Of a stretch of DNA of 64,000 nucleotides, positions 9,214 through 20,581 are shown piece by piece (positions within the stretch are counted from its first letter, which is position 1; each line of letters opens with the position of its first letter). Below the pieces are notes generated by a model. The model did no database searches. It saw only the letters and a list, made by a program, of their open reading frames with translations, and was not told where the DNA came from. The position numbers and the translations under genes are program-made. The stretch lies in the NCBI GenBank assembly GCA_023213395.1, contig CM041465.1, positions 73,415,741 to 73,479,740 on the forward strand. Reading direction: 5' to 3'. The DNA is from Cycas panzhihuaensis (taxonomy: Eukaryota > Cycadophyta).

Positions 9214-9900
9214 TAATGCCCAACTAGGAGAGCTGACATCCAGAAAGATAAAAGACCCATGGGCAACTACAACAAGGAACAAAATGATGAAGAAGAGGGG
9301 GAGACCACATTCATCATTGCCCTTGCCACATCTCTCTAAGACAAAGATGTGTGGTACATCGACTTAGGAGCATCGCATCACATGACCAGCCGGGAGGCGT
9401 GGTTCGAAACCTTGCAGCCTTATGCACCTGACAAATCTGTGGAGCTAGGGGACAAATATCCCCTCAACATCAAGGGTGTAGGAACCATTGCTGTAGAATT
9501 ACAAAGTAGTATTAAAAAAATTGGAAATGTGTTGTTAGTTCCTGATTTAAAGATGAATCTTTTGTCTGTATCCTAACTTGGGAAAAAGGGTCTGAGAACT
9601 GTCTTTGATGAAGAAGGATATTGTCATATCCTTGATATAAAAAATAATAGCCACATAATTGCAAAGGGGATTGAAAGTAATGACCTGTACAGGCTACCTT
9701 CATATCCTGTTTTGCCTGTTGTAAAAGTATACACTACTGTAAATCATAATGACAAAATGTGGCATTTCAAGTATGGACACCTTCCATTAGACAAATTAAA
9801 GAAAATGAAAAAGGAAGGTTTGGTTGATGGACTTCTATCAATCACTTCAGATCATTTTGTATGTAAAAGTTGCTAATCAGGGAAGCAACAAAGATTGCCC
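9214..9900 (+). pseudogene. Gag end, protease and GAG-pre-integrase of element B
   Basis: Coding resumes here after element C. The gag tail CPTRRAD is followed by the protease block WYIDLGASHHMTSREAWFE near 9350. The catalytic Asp is kept, but the DSG triad reads DLG (Ser to Leu), which should cripple the enzyme. NLLVPDLKMNLLSVS ends at a stop at 9574, after which the frame continues. The zinc-binding domain of integrase follows: WHFKYGHLPLDKL supplies both His and FVCKSC both Cys, then a stop interrupts. The protease would have processed the Gag-Pol polyprotein. Confidence 0.88.
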
Positions 9901-10850
9901 TTCAACGAAAGCAAGTGGCGAGTCCAAAAGAAACTATAGCTCATTCACACTGATATATGTGGACCACTCACTCTACACTCCATCAACGGATGCAAATACT
10001 TTCTCACCTTCGTAGAAGATATGACAAGGAAAATCTGGGTCTATTTTTTGCATAACAAGTCTAAAGTATGTGCAACATTCAAAGAGTTCAAAGCAGAAGT
10101 TGAACTAGAGTCTGAAGAAAAAATCAAATGCATACAATCAGATGGGGGAGGTGAATACATTTCAAAAGAATTCCTGGAATATTGCAAAGTCAATGGAATT
10201 TGAAGACGGATCACCACTCCCTATACACCTCAATCCAATGGGGTAGCAAAAAGGAAGAACATAGTGATCACGGAAATGGATTGTAGTATGGTGCATGGAA
10301 AGGGAGTCCCAAAGAGTTGCTGGGAAGAGGCAGTAAACACTACCTGTTATCTACTGAATAGGAGTCCAACCAAAGTAGTAGAACATCTTACACTTGAAGA
10401 AGCCTTGACAGGCAAAAACCAAATGTAAGCCATCTAAAGGCATTTGGCAGCCAAGCCTTTGTACATATACCAGACAAAAGAAGAACCAAGATGGACTCGA
10501 AAAGGCTAGAGTGTATCATGATTGGATACAGTAAAAACTCTGAAGCTTACAAGTGCATAGATCCCAAGACAAACAAGATGTATGTAAGTCATGATGTTGT
10601 GTTTAATGAAGATAGTGATGAAGAGCTTAGTAAGCAAATCCAAGTAATAGAGGGACCTCCTCAAAACATTCTTCAAGAGCCACCTAAAGAAGAGCCTAGA
10701 GAAGAATCACGAATTACCTCTAAAGATCTTCCAGAAGAAACTCAAGAAAGTCACCCTGCTTCAAAAGATGAGGAAACATTTCCAAATGAACCCAAGGCAG
10801 TTGAAACAAAAAAAGGAAAAAAGGTTTCCAAATGGTATCTCAAAACCATT
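9901..10850 (+). pseudogene. Integrase of element B
   Basis: The catalytic core reads HTDICGPL near 9943 and CIQSDGGGEY near 10130, so both catalytic Asp are kept. The third residue lies in PQSNGVAKRKN, where the expected ERKN is KRKN: Glu to Lys by one G-to-A change. The C-terminal region includes CWEEAVNTTCYLLNRSPTK and, after a frameshift, CIMIGYSKNSEAYKCIDPKT with a long charged Pro/Glu-rich tail ending at 10851. Stops after YCKVNGI (10201) and near 10426 also interrupt. It is inactive on sequence grounds. Confidence 0.87.
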
Positions 10851-11849
10851 TAGGAAAGAAAGGAAGACATCTTACCACACTGGACAAGAAGCCAAAAACC
10901 TAAGGCTCTGTACAGCCATATGGAACCGCAGTCATATAAAGAAGCTAAAGAACACTCAGTTTGGAGAAATGCCATGAATTCTGAACTAGACTCTATCATC
11001 AAGAACCAAACCTGAGATTTAGTAGAATTACCACCAAATAAATCAGTGGTAAATTGCAGATAGATCTACAAAATAAAGGAAGGAGCAAATGAAAAGTGGA
11101 AAAATATAAGGCCACATTGGTTGCTAAGGGGTACACCTAAACAACTGGGGTAGACTATGATGAAACCTTCTCACTAGTAGCAAAACTTAGCACTGTGAGA
11201 ACAGTAATTGCCCTAGCAAGTCAAAAAAATTAGAATGTGTATCAATTAGATGTCAAAAGTGCATTTCTAAATGGAGAGATCAAGGAAGAAGTCTATATGG
11301 CCCAGCGTGAAGGATACATAAAACAAGATTAGGAACACTTGGTCTACAAATTAAAGAAAGCTCTGTATGGTCTAAAGCAAGCTCCTCATGCCTGGTACGC
11401 CAAACTTGATGAATACCTATGTGAAAATGGGTTCAACAGATGTAGCTCAGACTCAAGCTTATATGTAAAAGGTAGGAATGGAGCCATCACAATTCTGGTT
11501 GTATATGTTGATGACATGATACTTATAGGTAATGGTATTGAATCTGTAAATGACATAAAACATTAATTGGAGAGCAAGTTTGAAATGACTGATCTAGGTC
11601 TCCTCAACTATTACCTAGGGATCCAAGTGGAGCAACAGAACACAGCATTCACCTTGTGTCAGACTAAATACATCAAAGACTTGTTAGCAAAGTTCATAAT
11701 GGAGGAGTGCAATCCATGTTTCACACCCATGGAAGTCAATTGCAACATGATACCAGACGAAGAAGAGCCCCACATCAATGCCACCCTGTACAGGCAACTT
11801 GTTGGCAGTCTCATCTATTTGGCAGCAACTAGACAAACATTGCTTATTC
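10851..11849 (+). pseudogene. Reverse transcriptase of element B
   Basis: RVT_2 blocks are recognisable but scattered over frames: a broken finger region (about 11030-11330, several stops), then [37 protein letters not shown] and the catalytic VVYVDDMILIGN (about 11500-11530). A stop at 11566 and a second open run, KFEMTDLGLLNYYLGIQVEQ, lead to the GSLIYLAATR segment. YVDD is intact but several stops lie upstream, so no full-length RT could be made. Confidence 0.87.
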
Positions 11850-12445
11850 TGTAGGGTTAATATCTAGATATATGCATGACCCAAGACAGAGACATTGGCA
11901 AGCAACAAAGAAGATACTAAGGTATCTAAAGGAAACAACAGAACTAAAGCTGACATATCCAAAAGAGAATACAGCTCAATTAATTAGATTATGTGACTCA
12001 GATTGGGCAGGTGACAAGGAACAAAGAAAATCCACTAGCGGGCATTGCTTCTTCCTTGGATTAGCTCCTATCTCCTAGAGCAGTAAGAAACAAGCCACTG
12101 TGGCTCTATCATCCACAGAAGCAGAGTACAAGTCAGCTGTTAGTGCCACCACAGAAGTAGTATGGTTGAGGCAACTTCTTCAGGATTTGAATCTGTCTCA
12201 ACAAGAAGCCATCACACTCCATTGTGACAATCAAACGTGCAATCAAGATTGCAAAGAACCTAGTACTACATGGCAGAACAAAACACATTGAGGTGCATCA
12301 ACACTTCATCCGAGAAAAGATTCAAAGTAAGGAAATCGATCTTATCTACTGCCCAACTTCAGATCAAGTGGTTGACATTCTGACCAAGCCTCTGGGTAAA
12401 GACAAATTTCAAATTCTTAGAGACAAAATAGGATTAACGGGATAA
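11850..12445 (+). pseudogene. RNase H of element B
   Basis: Recognisable segments are WQATKKILRYLKETTELKL, CDSDWAGDKEQRKSTSG (catalytic Asp in DSDW), [21 protein letters not shown] and ARTKHIEVHQHFIREKIQ, ending DILTKPLGKDKFQILRDKIG and a stop at 12443-12445. A stop near 12078 and a frameshift near 12230 split it into three frames. The usual copia C-terminus and the purine tract follow directly. Confidence 0.88.
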
Positions 12446-12450
12446 AATAT

Positions 12451-12460
12451 TAAGAGAGGG
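12451..12460 (+). other. Polypurine tract of element B
   Basis: TAAGAGAGGG lies immediately before the TGTTAGATAT start of the 3' LTR. Confidence 0.85.
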
Positions 12461-12672
12461 TGTTAGATATAATGTTTTATCTAACATATCTAGAGACCCA
12501 CTTTGTAAGTAACATAAGATACTCACCATGTAGACACGTGTCAGTTAGACATGTAGCAGTTATATTTAGTTCCAAAGGAGTTACAACTTCGACTTGCATA
12601 AATTTCCATTATGATCATCAATAAGCTATGAAGCATTCAATTTCTGTTCGCTTGTGTCTTAGAATTCTAACA
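12461..12672 (+). repeat. 3' LTR of element B
   Basis: 212 bp, the same length as the 5' LTR, with about 14 substitutions relative to it. It is followed by the AAAAT target duplication. Confidence 0.95.
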
Positions 12673-12677
12673 AAAAT

Positions 12678-13579
12678 AACCTTAAATAGGCAGTGAATAG
12701 GCCTTATGAGTGTTTTAGAATCAAATTTAAAAGCTAAAGAAAAAAACAAAAGCTTTAGAATAGGGTTAGAGTGCACCAATTTGATGTTTTGATCCAAAGG
12801 GGGCTCCTTCTTTTCAAGAGGCCAAAATGGAGCTTAATAGTTGTAAAAACTCAATTGTAAGCTTATAAAACAAGCAAAAGCTGGCAACAACTGATGAGTA
12901 TCTCAATGATAAATAAATATGCTGAGTTAGAGCGAAAAAATTGCTTGAAATATTTAAAAATATGTCCAATTAGGACCAACTGGGAGCCTCAACTTTAACT
13001 ACTTCAAAGAGTTGCAAAACAATGTCAGATTGAAGTAAAACTTATTCCAATATGAAGAGTATTAAAAACACTTTCTGACGGATCTAACCGTTTGGAAAAC
13101 GGACTCCTAGAGCTTAAGATATTAATGAATATGTATGAGGGCCCTTTTAAGGACTCAAAATAGAGCCATAAGGCTTAACTGCTGCAAAATTTAAATTATA
13201 ACTTTGTAGAATCATATGAAAATAGTCATATACAGATTAGAGATCCCGTAGTATGTCTCAAGCTAAAGAAACTTAGAAAAATTAATTTATTATTGCTAAA
13301 ATGTAACGAACTAAGACAAATAGGTTACCTCAACTTCACTTGCCTTCAAAACCTATAAAATAACTTCAAATTAGATAAAAAAATATACCAGCATGTAGAG
13401 AGTCGAAGCAGCTTTCCAACGGAATAAACGATTTGAAAAACAGAGCTTGTATGCCAAAGTTATTGTAAAAAAGGTAAGAAGACCTCTTTATGGTTAGCGA
13501 TATAATGGCTGAAAGAAGGGGTCACTTTGACCTATTAAATCTTAGTAAAAAAAGTCTCAAATTTGACAAATGAATAGTC
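12678..13579 (-). other. Non-coding interior of element A, segment 2
   Basis: About 900 bp of A-rich interior between B and H. I see no coding frame. It joins the flanking segments of A across the target duplications of B and H. Confidence 0.65.
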
Positions 13580-13584
13580 TACGT

Positions 13585-14115
13585 TGTGAGAAAAGGCCAA
13601 AGGATTAGAGTGCCTAAGACCTATAAAACTAAAATCATGAAGATAGTTCTCCTCTAGTTCTAAATAACATAAGAGCAAAACTAAGATAAGCAGGATGATA
13701 CCAAAGTGTGAGGAGGAGGAATTAGTCCTACTCCAAAGAATACCAATTGATTAACAAAATGGCAGCATAACATTACACTTTAACTCTACATGTGAAACAT
13801 GAGGATAGGTCTTAATATATATAGTAACTAAGGTTACCTAACACCGTTGGATGTTTGCCAAGTGGTAAACATCCAAGGTACATGTAATGCATGGCTTACA
13901 TGTCATGCATGAGGGACATGTGTCCATTAGTCTCTCAAGTAGGCAAAAACCATGAGGGTCCATTTGACCCTTTAGTTACAATGTTATGTTACTAGGATGA
14001 AAGTGGGTATGCACTTTATCACTTAAGTGATTAGTTACCCCATAAAGTACAAAATACTGAATGAAAGAATAAAAGAATAAAGCACATACTTAATATGTAA
14101 ACATAAGGTTTAACA
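13585..14115 (-). repeat. 3' LTR of element H
   Basis: 531 bp, in plus-strand order from TGTGAGAAAAGG to AAGGTTTAACA. It contains the hairpin GGATGTTTGCC / GGTAAACATCC and CACTTTATCACTTAAGTGA, both shared with the LTRs of D and E. Confidence 0.93.
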
Positions 14116-14126
14116 CCCCCCTTTAC
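14116..14126 (-). other. Polypurine tract of element H
   Basis: GTAAAGGGGGG on the minus strand, directly before the TGTTAAACC start of the 3' LTR. Confidence 0.88.
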
Positions 14127-15014
14127 TATTTACAATGTTAAGTCGGACGCCAAGACCATCTTTGAATTTTACAAATTTTTCTCTACCAAGAGACTCAGTA
14201 AAGATATCTGCTGTCTGCTCCTTTGTAGGTCTGTAATGGAGGTTGATCTCACCATTCTGCACATGCTCTCTGATGAAGTGATAATGAACCTCAATGTGTT
14301 TGGTCTGTGCATGAAAGACTGGATTTTTGGCTAACTTGAGTACACTCTGATTGTCACAATATATCCTGGTGGGGTGATTTTGCTCAAGCTCCCCAAGAAT
14401 TCGCCATAGTCAGATAGCCTCACAAGCTGCACTAATAGTAGCTTTGTATTCTGCTTCAGTGGAAGACAAGGTAACATTGAGTTGATTTTTGTAACTCCAC
14501 GAAATAGCTCCCGAACCAAGGGTAAAGCAGTAACCCGAGGTGGATCTTCGGCTATCCTAACAACTTGCCCACTCAGAATCTGAGAACCCTTCCAAGATAA
14601 AGTCTTCATTATATGGATACTAAAGGCCATGCTGCAATGTTCCTTTGATGTATTTGAGTATGCATTTTGCTGCATTCCAATGTTTCTGATTGGGTTGAGA
14701 CATGTATCTAGAACAAATCCCAACTGCAAATGAAATATCCGGTCAAGTGTTGGTGAGATAAATGAGGCTACCTATTAACTGCCAGTAAAGTGTGGGATCT
14801 GCAGGTTTAGCTTCCTCATTAAGAGTAAGCTTTGTTCCATTCTCCATAGGTGTCGGTGCTGGTTTGCAGTCATGCATCCTGAACCGCTACAAAATGTCCC
14901 AAGAATATTTTGCTTGGGATATGAAGATAGATCCAGGCTGTTGTCACACCTCAAAGCCTAGAAAATAATGTAGTAGTCCAAGATCTGTCATCTAGAAGGT
15001 CCAAGATCTGTTAT
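14127..15014 (-). pseudogene. RNase H and RT C-terminus of element H
   Basis: Read leftward on the minus strand, the RT tail (about 14720-15014) is followed by RNase H with fragments matching D: a GSLIYLT-type region, a KILKYIKGTL region, SWSYKNQL with a SSTEAEYK motif, LEFWHARTKHIEVHYHFI-like residues and a final LGREKFVKF. Several frameshifts and stops break it, and only short open stretches survive. The assignment rests on order and similarity to the D copy at 44330-45128. Confidence 0.75.
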
Positions 15015-15540
15015 CTAGAAGGTTATCTTTAAATCATCTTGGAGAATTTGTATCATCTTAGTGTCATTACCAGTGATCACTAAGTCATCAACATATAAGA
15101 CAATAAAGATAACATGGTCTTTCTCAACTTTGATGTACAAGTTGGGGTCTGATGTGGATCGATGAAAACCATTTCTCAAAAAATAATCATTGATTTTGGA
15201 GTACCATGCCCGAGGAGCTTGTTTCAAGCCATACAAAGACTTTTTCAGACGATAAACCAAGGGCTCCTTGCCTTGTACTTTGTAACCAAGAGGTTGTTCC
15301 AAATATACCTCCTCTTGAAGATCGCCATTGAGAAAGGCGCTCTTCACGTCCATTTGATATGCTGGCCATTTACATTGAGCAGCTAAGGCCAAGATGAGTC
15401 TGATGGTGTTCATATTAGCAACAGGTGCAAAAGTCTCCTAATTGTCAATGCCTTCTTTTTGTTTGAACCATTTTGCAATAAGTCGCGCCTTATGGCGCTT
15501 GAGTATACAATCTGAATGGAATTTGGTCTTGTAGACCCAT
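15015..15540 (-). pseudogene. Reverse transcriptase core of element H
   Basis: The open minus-strand stretch 15413-15015 reads [18 protein letters not shown] then [34 protein letters not shown] and the intact catalytic box LYVDDLVITGND, ending at a stop in LQDDLKITF. The upstream finger region with the KWVYKTKF and EGIDN-type motif is recognisable to about 15540 but interrupted by a stop near 15440. Apart from the missing ends this core is well kept. D and E have the same block at 43889-44319 and 48025-48528. Confidence 0.88.
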
Positions 15541-16199
15541 TTGCAACCGATTGCCTATTTATGCTTAGGCAATTCTACCAAATCCCATGTTCTATTCTTT
15601 TCAATATAATGGATTTCTTCATCCATAGTAGTTTTCCAATTATCATTTTGAGATGCCTCCTCAAAGGTGGAGGGCTCATCAACACAGAGTACATTAACCA
15701 TGAGTGCATAATTGGTTTGCTACCTATATTTTGATGGCCGCTTTCCTTCAATAATTTGGTTGTCTTGAATAGTTGAAGTGAACCATCTTGGCAATTTTTT
15801 AACTAATGTAACTTGAACCTCAATGTCTTCTAGTTTGAGTGATGTATCGAAAGACGATGTGTTAGGATCAAGTGAAGTAGTATCTACTGATGTAGATGGT
15901 CCAACTGGTGCAGATGGTGTACATGATGTGAAAGATTGAGAGGGAATGAAGTACTCAACAATCTTTTTACCTTTATTAATAGGAGGTTGGAAGGATGCAG
16001 ATTCAAACTCCTTATGCTCTTTTTTAGCAAAGATTACATCTTTTGAGAGATGCATTTTCTTCCTAATAGGATCATACAACTTGTAAGCTTTACTATGAGT
16101 GGTATAACCTACAAAGATGCATTTTAGACTATGTTTGTCTAACTTAGATTTTTGTTGATCGGGGATGTGCACATATGCAGTACACTCAAATGTCCTTAA
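15541..16199 (-). pseudogene. Integrase C-terminal region and linker of element H
   Basis: The open minus-strand frame 16172-15720 begins MHIPDQQKSKLDKHSLKCIF and continues VGYTTHSKAYKLYDPIRKKM, the copia integrase C-terminal domain that binds DNA and contacts the RT linker. A Ser/Thr/Pro-rich linker follows, then LPRWFTSTIQDNQIIEGKRP before a stop at 15720. The same order is found in E (49339-48656). Confidence 0.83.
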
Positions 16200-17060
16200 G
16201 TGACTGACGGTTGGCTTCTTACTAGACCAGGCTTCTTCTAGTGTGATGTCTGATCAAGTAGGACTGATTTGCCACATAAGCGGTATGTGAAATGTACGCC
16301 CAATATGCTCGTGTGAGTCCTTTTGCATGCATTATGGCTTGACTTTGTTTGCCAAAGTCCTATTCATACGTTTAGAGACTTCGTTTTGTTGAGGAGTATG
16401 AGGAATAGTGAGTTGTCTCCGAATGCCATTATCCTTGTAGAATTGAGTGAATTAGTTTAAAGTAAATTCACCTCCATTATTTGACCTTAGTATTTTGATT
16501 GTATAGCCAGATTTATTCTCTACTTCAAGCTTGAATTCCTTGAACTTTTGGAATGCTTCAGACTTCTGTTTGAGGAAGTAAACCCAAACGTTATGAGAAA
16601 AATCATCTATGAAGGAGATATAATACAATGCACCTCTAAAAGATGTTGTAGACATAGGTGCACATAAATTAGAATGTATCAATTGTAAAGGATATGATGC
16701 ACACCATGCTTTACCTTTAGGAAAAGGCAATCTATGTTGTGTCCCCATTATACAAGCTTCACAAAAGCATTTTGAACCATATAGCTTTGAAAGTCCATGC
16801 ACCATGATCTTGTTTACCATCAACTTGATATTGTTTAAACTCAAGTGGCCTAGACGATGATGCCAAAGCTGCATCTTTGTTGATGATGACGTGACAAAGT
16901 AAGCAGAATCAGAAGTTATGTTATTTGCATCCAACTTATAAAGACCATGGTTTTCATGACCAATGGCTACAATCTGATCATGCTCGTCACTGATGACACG
17001 TTTCCCATTTTTAAACAAAATGCTCCATGGAAGGAATGTAGTAGGCATCACCGTTGGGAA
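16200..17060 (-). pseudogene. GAG-pre-integrase and integrase core of element H, all three catalytic acids changed
   Basis: An open frame covers 17051-16452. The zinc-binding region is intact: MQLWHHRLGHLSLNN with both His and CFCEACIMGTQ with the Cys pair. In the catalytic core the first Asp is Asn (LIHSNLCAP against VHSDLCGP in E), the second is Asn (RSNNGGEF against RSDNGGEF), and the third Glu, in the following frame near 16370, is Lys (EVSKRMNR against GVSERMNR). Each of the three is explained by a G-to-A change on the coding strand. A stop follows GEFTLN at 16452. This integrase could not have joined DNA ends. Confidence 0.9.
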
Positions 17061-17240
17061 ATATTAAAGAAGGATTTGAAGAAGAATGAAATAAGGCAAC
17101 TTTACCTATACCAGAGATCTCTATTGATTCATTGTTGCCAAAAGTTACTAATTTACCATTCCCTTCTTTGATGTCATGAAGAAGTTCTTCACTTTTAGTC
17201 ATGTGTCGTGATGCCCCCGAATCAATGATCCAAGTTTGAT
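17011..17240 (-). pseudogene. Aspartic protease of element H
   Basis: TWIIDSGASRHMTKSEELL at about 17240-17180 keeps the catalytic DSG. It continues VTFGNNESIEISGIGKVALF and GDAYYIPSMEHF, then shifts frame into the pre-integrase region near 17030 where the usual KNLLSVSQM segment is missing. It processes the polyprotein in the particle. The active site is complete, unlike in B and D, but the domain end is deleted. Confidence 0.85.
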
Positions 17241-17299
17241 CGACATCTAAAGTGTGATAAGCACAAAGTAGCTTATCCTCTTCTGCAAACTGATTTGTA

Positions 17300-18263
17300 T
17301 GGCATTAATTACCACCTCTGAAACCCCTCCTTCCTCTTTGACCTCTTCAATATACACCTCGATTTGGTCGAGGGGGATATTGTTGTTGTTGCTGAAACTG
17401 CTGCTGCTGGGCTAGCGACAAGGTGCTTCTTGTTTCGATGTCATTATTCTTGATGTGTACGCTGAAGACTAGCTTTCTTCTTTCGATAATAAAGAACAAT
17501 GTGGCCAACCTTGCCACAATAATGATAGATAACATTGGCTTTTGAAGTGCCAATGTTCATATTCCCAAACTATCTTGTTAGTGAAGGTTTGGGAGTTTGT
17601 TTGGCCTTCAACTTGGCCGTGAAAGCTTCTGAAGTAGACGTACCATTATCATTTTCTTTATCATAAATTTGCTCCTCTTAAAGTAACAAACTCTCTAGTT
17701 GATTGAAGGACATTGCAGAAAGAGAGTCATCTCAAGTGATAGATGAAATGAAGCCATTGAAATCTTTAGGAAAAGCTCAAATGGTGGTGTGACAAGTTCA
17801 TCCCTTGAAACAGGTTTGCTTAAAGTATTTAATTCATTACAAATTTCTTTAATGGAATCAAGAAATGCTGACATAGGCTTTACATACTTTATGGAATAAA
17901 GCTTTGCTTTGACCAGCAAAATGCGAGCTTCATCTCACCTTTCATACAAGGAGGACAAAATGTCCCAAGCTTCCTTAGATGTTTTAGCATTTGCAATATT
18001 TTGATCAACATTTACATTAATAACCATATGCAAAAATGCCAAGACTATTTCATCAGTGGCTTCCCAAGAAGCAACATAATCAATATCAGGATCAACAACC
18101 ACACTATCAACTTCCATAGGTTCAAGTACAGATATCTGTCAGAAACATAGCCTCAAAGTTCATTCATCTTTAAGAGGTTTTGTGTTTGCCTCTTCCAATC
18201 TTGATAATTCTCATGTCCTGTCAACTTGATTGTGCATGCATTGAGTATATTTAAAGCATCCAT
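17300..18263 (-). pseudogene. Gag of element H
   Basis: The ATG at 18263 opens MDALNILNACTIKLTGHENY and continues QDWKRQTQNLLKMNEL up to a stop that replaces Trp. The UBN2-type core follows in later frames: SWEATDEIVLAFLHMV, KTSKEAWDILSSLYER, a stop, then LLVKAKLYSIKYVKPMSAFL. The zinc knuckle (about 17510-17550) is damaged, reading YHYCGKVGHIVLYY, with both outer Cys changed to Tyr. A Gln-rich tail (QQQQFQQQQQYPPRPNRG) precedes the protease. Stops and frameshifts break it at several places. Confidence 0.86.
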
Positions 18264-20567
18264 GTTTAAGTTGTAAAAAGCTTGAAGCTAGCAAATGACT
18301 TGGAAACTCAATGCTTTCACACTTAAGTTCCACCTTCTAACAAAACCAATAGTCCTGATCTTATTAAAAGATCCAACAACTGAATAGAGTGATGAGGGGT
18401 GGAGGACTAAGCAAAAGAGTTAGTCCAACCCTGATCTGTAAAGGAGATCCAATAGTTAACCAAGCCAAATCTAGGACAAGGCAGGTAAGGATCTGTATGG
18501 ACGTATCATGCTTTCCTTGGGATTCACAGCCCCAATAACACCATTTTCGAACATCATTTCCCTCAAGCAACCTTAATTGTTATGCACTGACCGTACGGTC
18601 GGTTGGTCCCCTAGGGAATGCACCAAGCTTAAGGTTATTTTAGAGGCAAGGTTTGAACCTTTTTCAGGCCTCTCCTACTTGATTTTAAAGTTCAATTTTA
18701 AAAAGTTTAAGTGGACTCTAGAATAAGTTTTACTTGGATGATGTAGATGCTTGATTTTACAATGATAAAAGAGCTTCAAGGTGAAGCAATCAAGTACATC
18801 ACAATGATCACTTTGAGTGATTTACAAGAGCACTTTAATGTGAAAAAAAGTGTTATTCAATCCAAGTAAAGTGCTTAAGTACAATGAAAATATTGGCACT
18901 TTAAAGAGAATGCTAAGTGCTTCAATGAAGAAAGCGTAAAGTCTTTGTGTAAAGAATGCAAGTGGGTTCCTTTTAATGCTTGGAGAGAAGAGGGAAGAGT
19001 CACTTGCAAGTTGAAGATGTCAAGCACTAAGTGTTGGGACTTTGAAATAGTCCTAACAATCAACAAAATAAAGTGATTTTATTAAGTAAAGATGTTTTTG
19101 AGCCCCCTGTGCGATTAAGGGCAATAGGTCACCATGCAAGGTGCCTTAAAAAAGTGTTAAGATAGTGATAAAAATCACTTTAACAAAGTGTTAACACTTT
19201 AAAAATCACTTTATCAAGACCTTTTAACACTTATACAACATGAAGGAGGTGTTAAATGAGGCAAAAAATGCCAAAAGATAAAGGCTGAAATTTCACATTT
19301 TTTACAACTTTGAATAGCAAGAACACCACGTAGGGAGCCTTGAATGAGAACTTAAACCAGCGAATTTAATCTCCAAAGATAAGAGACTGACTGAGCTATA
19401 GTGATTTAATGAAATCACTAGTTACAACAAAGATTTTAATATTAAAAAACTGAAAAAAAAGTTGATTTTTCCTTTAAAAATATTAAGCCAAAAGTCAAAA
19501 AAGACAAAGAGAAGGCTTAAACGAGAAGGAAAAATATTGTTTTTTAGAGAGCAAATCACTTAGAAGGCTGGATTCAGTCTCCAAATCATAGAAGTGAGGC
19601 CAATGGAGTCACTTGACTGAAAAAATCACTGAACAATATTAATTTTGACTTAAGAAAAAGTGATTTTTAATGATTCTAAGGTGATTTTAATGATATGAAG
19701 GTTACTTTAGGTTTGATGAACTTTATTAAAAATTGAATATTCTAAAGAATATTCTTAAATGTATATCATAAAGTTCATAAGCCAAAAGTTAAATCAAATT
19801 TTTTTCAAAACAAAAAATGAACAACTGACGACAGCACGACTCTTGCGACTCCCGCAATCACGCATGAGGCTAGAAATCACTTGATCTTTGACAGATTGAG
19901 ATGAGACTTCAAAGGGAAGGTCATCCACCTTGGGCAGAGGTCTGGCTCAATTCTTAGCTCATTTTGATATGTGTAGAGGAAGAATGAAGCGATAATCTCT
20001 AGCTGGTCGCACGGATAGTGGAGGAAAAGAGAACTAGTACGACTGTTGTAGACCTCTGAGGAGTGACATTTGGTCACTATCTACACCTTGTGGGACCCGC
20101 AAGAAGGAGAGACACACTCTCAATGATTTTCAGAGCTCAGAATGTGTGATTTCAGAGATTTTCTGCCTCTTTCTGGGGTTTGAAGGCTGAAAAATATCCA
20201 GAAACACTTCACAGCCTATAAAGAGTCAGTGGCTCATAATAATCTCAGTTAATGAGCTTTAGAATTTTTTAAAATACTCTTGCATATTGATTTGTGAGAA
20301 GAATCAACAAAAAAATTTAGTTTTTAGTGCAAAAACACATAAAAACGGGAGTAAAACTAGCTTAAAACCTTTGAAAAATATCTCAAATCAGAGTACAATA
20401 ATTTCCAACCTTCAAAATACTCCATAACAACCTTGATTTGCAAAGGTGAGCTTCAACAATCCTTGGATCACCTTTGGAGAGCGAAAGTTATCACCAAGGG
20501 GGTGTAAAAACCCACTCTAAGTCTCTCTTGAAGTAGAATTCAGAACAGAGGGAACTAGTCTGCTCTA
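18264..20567 (-). other. Leader of element H, with conserved block near gag
   Basis: About 2.3 kb from the primer site to the gag ATG. The part nearest gag (18330-18660) matches the leaders of D (40640-40950) and E (51530-51820), including GGTGCATTCCCTAGGGGACC on the minus strand. The remainder is A-rich with many runs of A and no supported coding frame. Confidence 0.7.
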
Positions 20568-20579
20568 ACTCTGATACCA
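20568..20579 (-). other. Primer-binding site of element H
   Basis: Minus-strand TGGTATCAGAGT, an initiator tRNA-Met site with one change at the last base, two bases from the 5' LTR. Confidence 0.9.
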
Positions 20580-20581
20580 AA

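Larger units (their letters stand above)
1649..12672 (+). mobile_element. Element B: Ty1-copia retrotransposon, inserted in A and itself carrying C
   Basis: Two 212-bp LTRs (1649-1860 and 12461-12672) begin TGTTAGATATAATG and end TTCTAACA. The flanking 5-mers AAAAT at 1644-1648 and 12673-12677 are identical, which shows insertion into element A. A tRNA-Met primer site follows the 5' LTR and a GAGAGGG purine tract precedes the 3' LTR. The domain order gag, protease, integrase, RT, RNase H is copia. Element C (3421-9208) interrupts the end of gag. Without C the element is about 5.2 kb. Many stops, a lost gag start codon and changed catalytic residues make it non-functional. About 14 differences separate the LTRs (6.6%). 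Confidence 0.95.
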
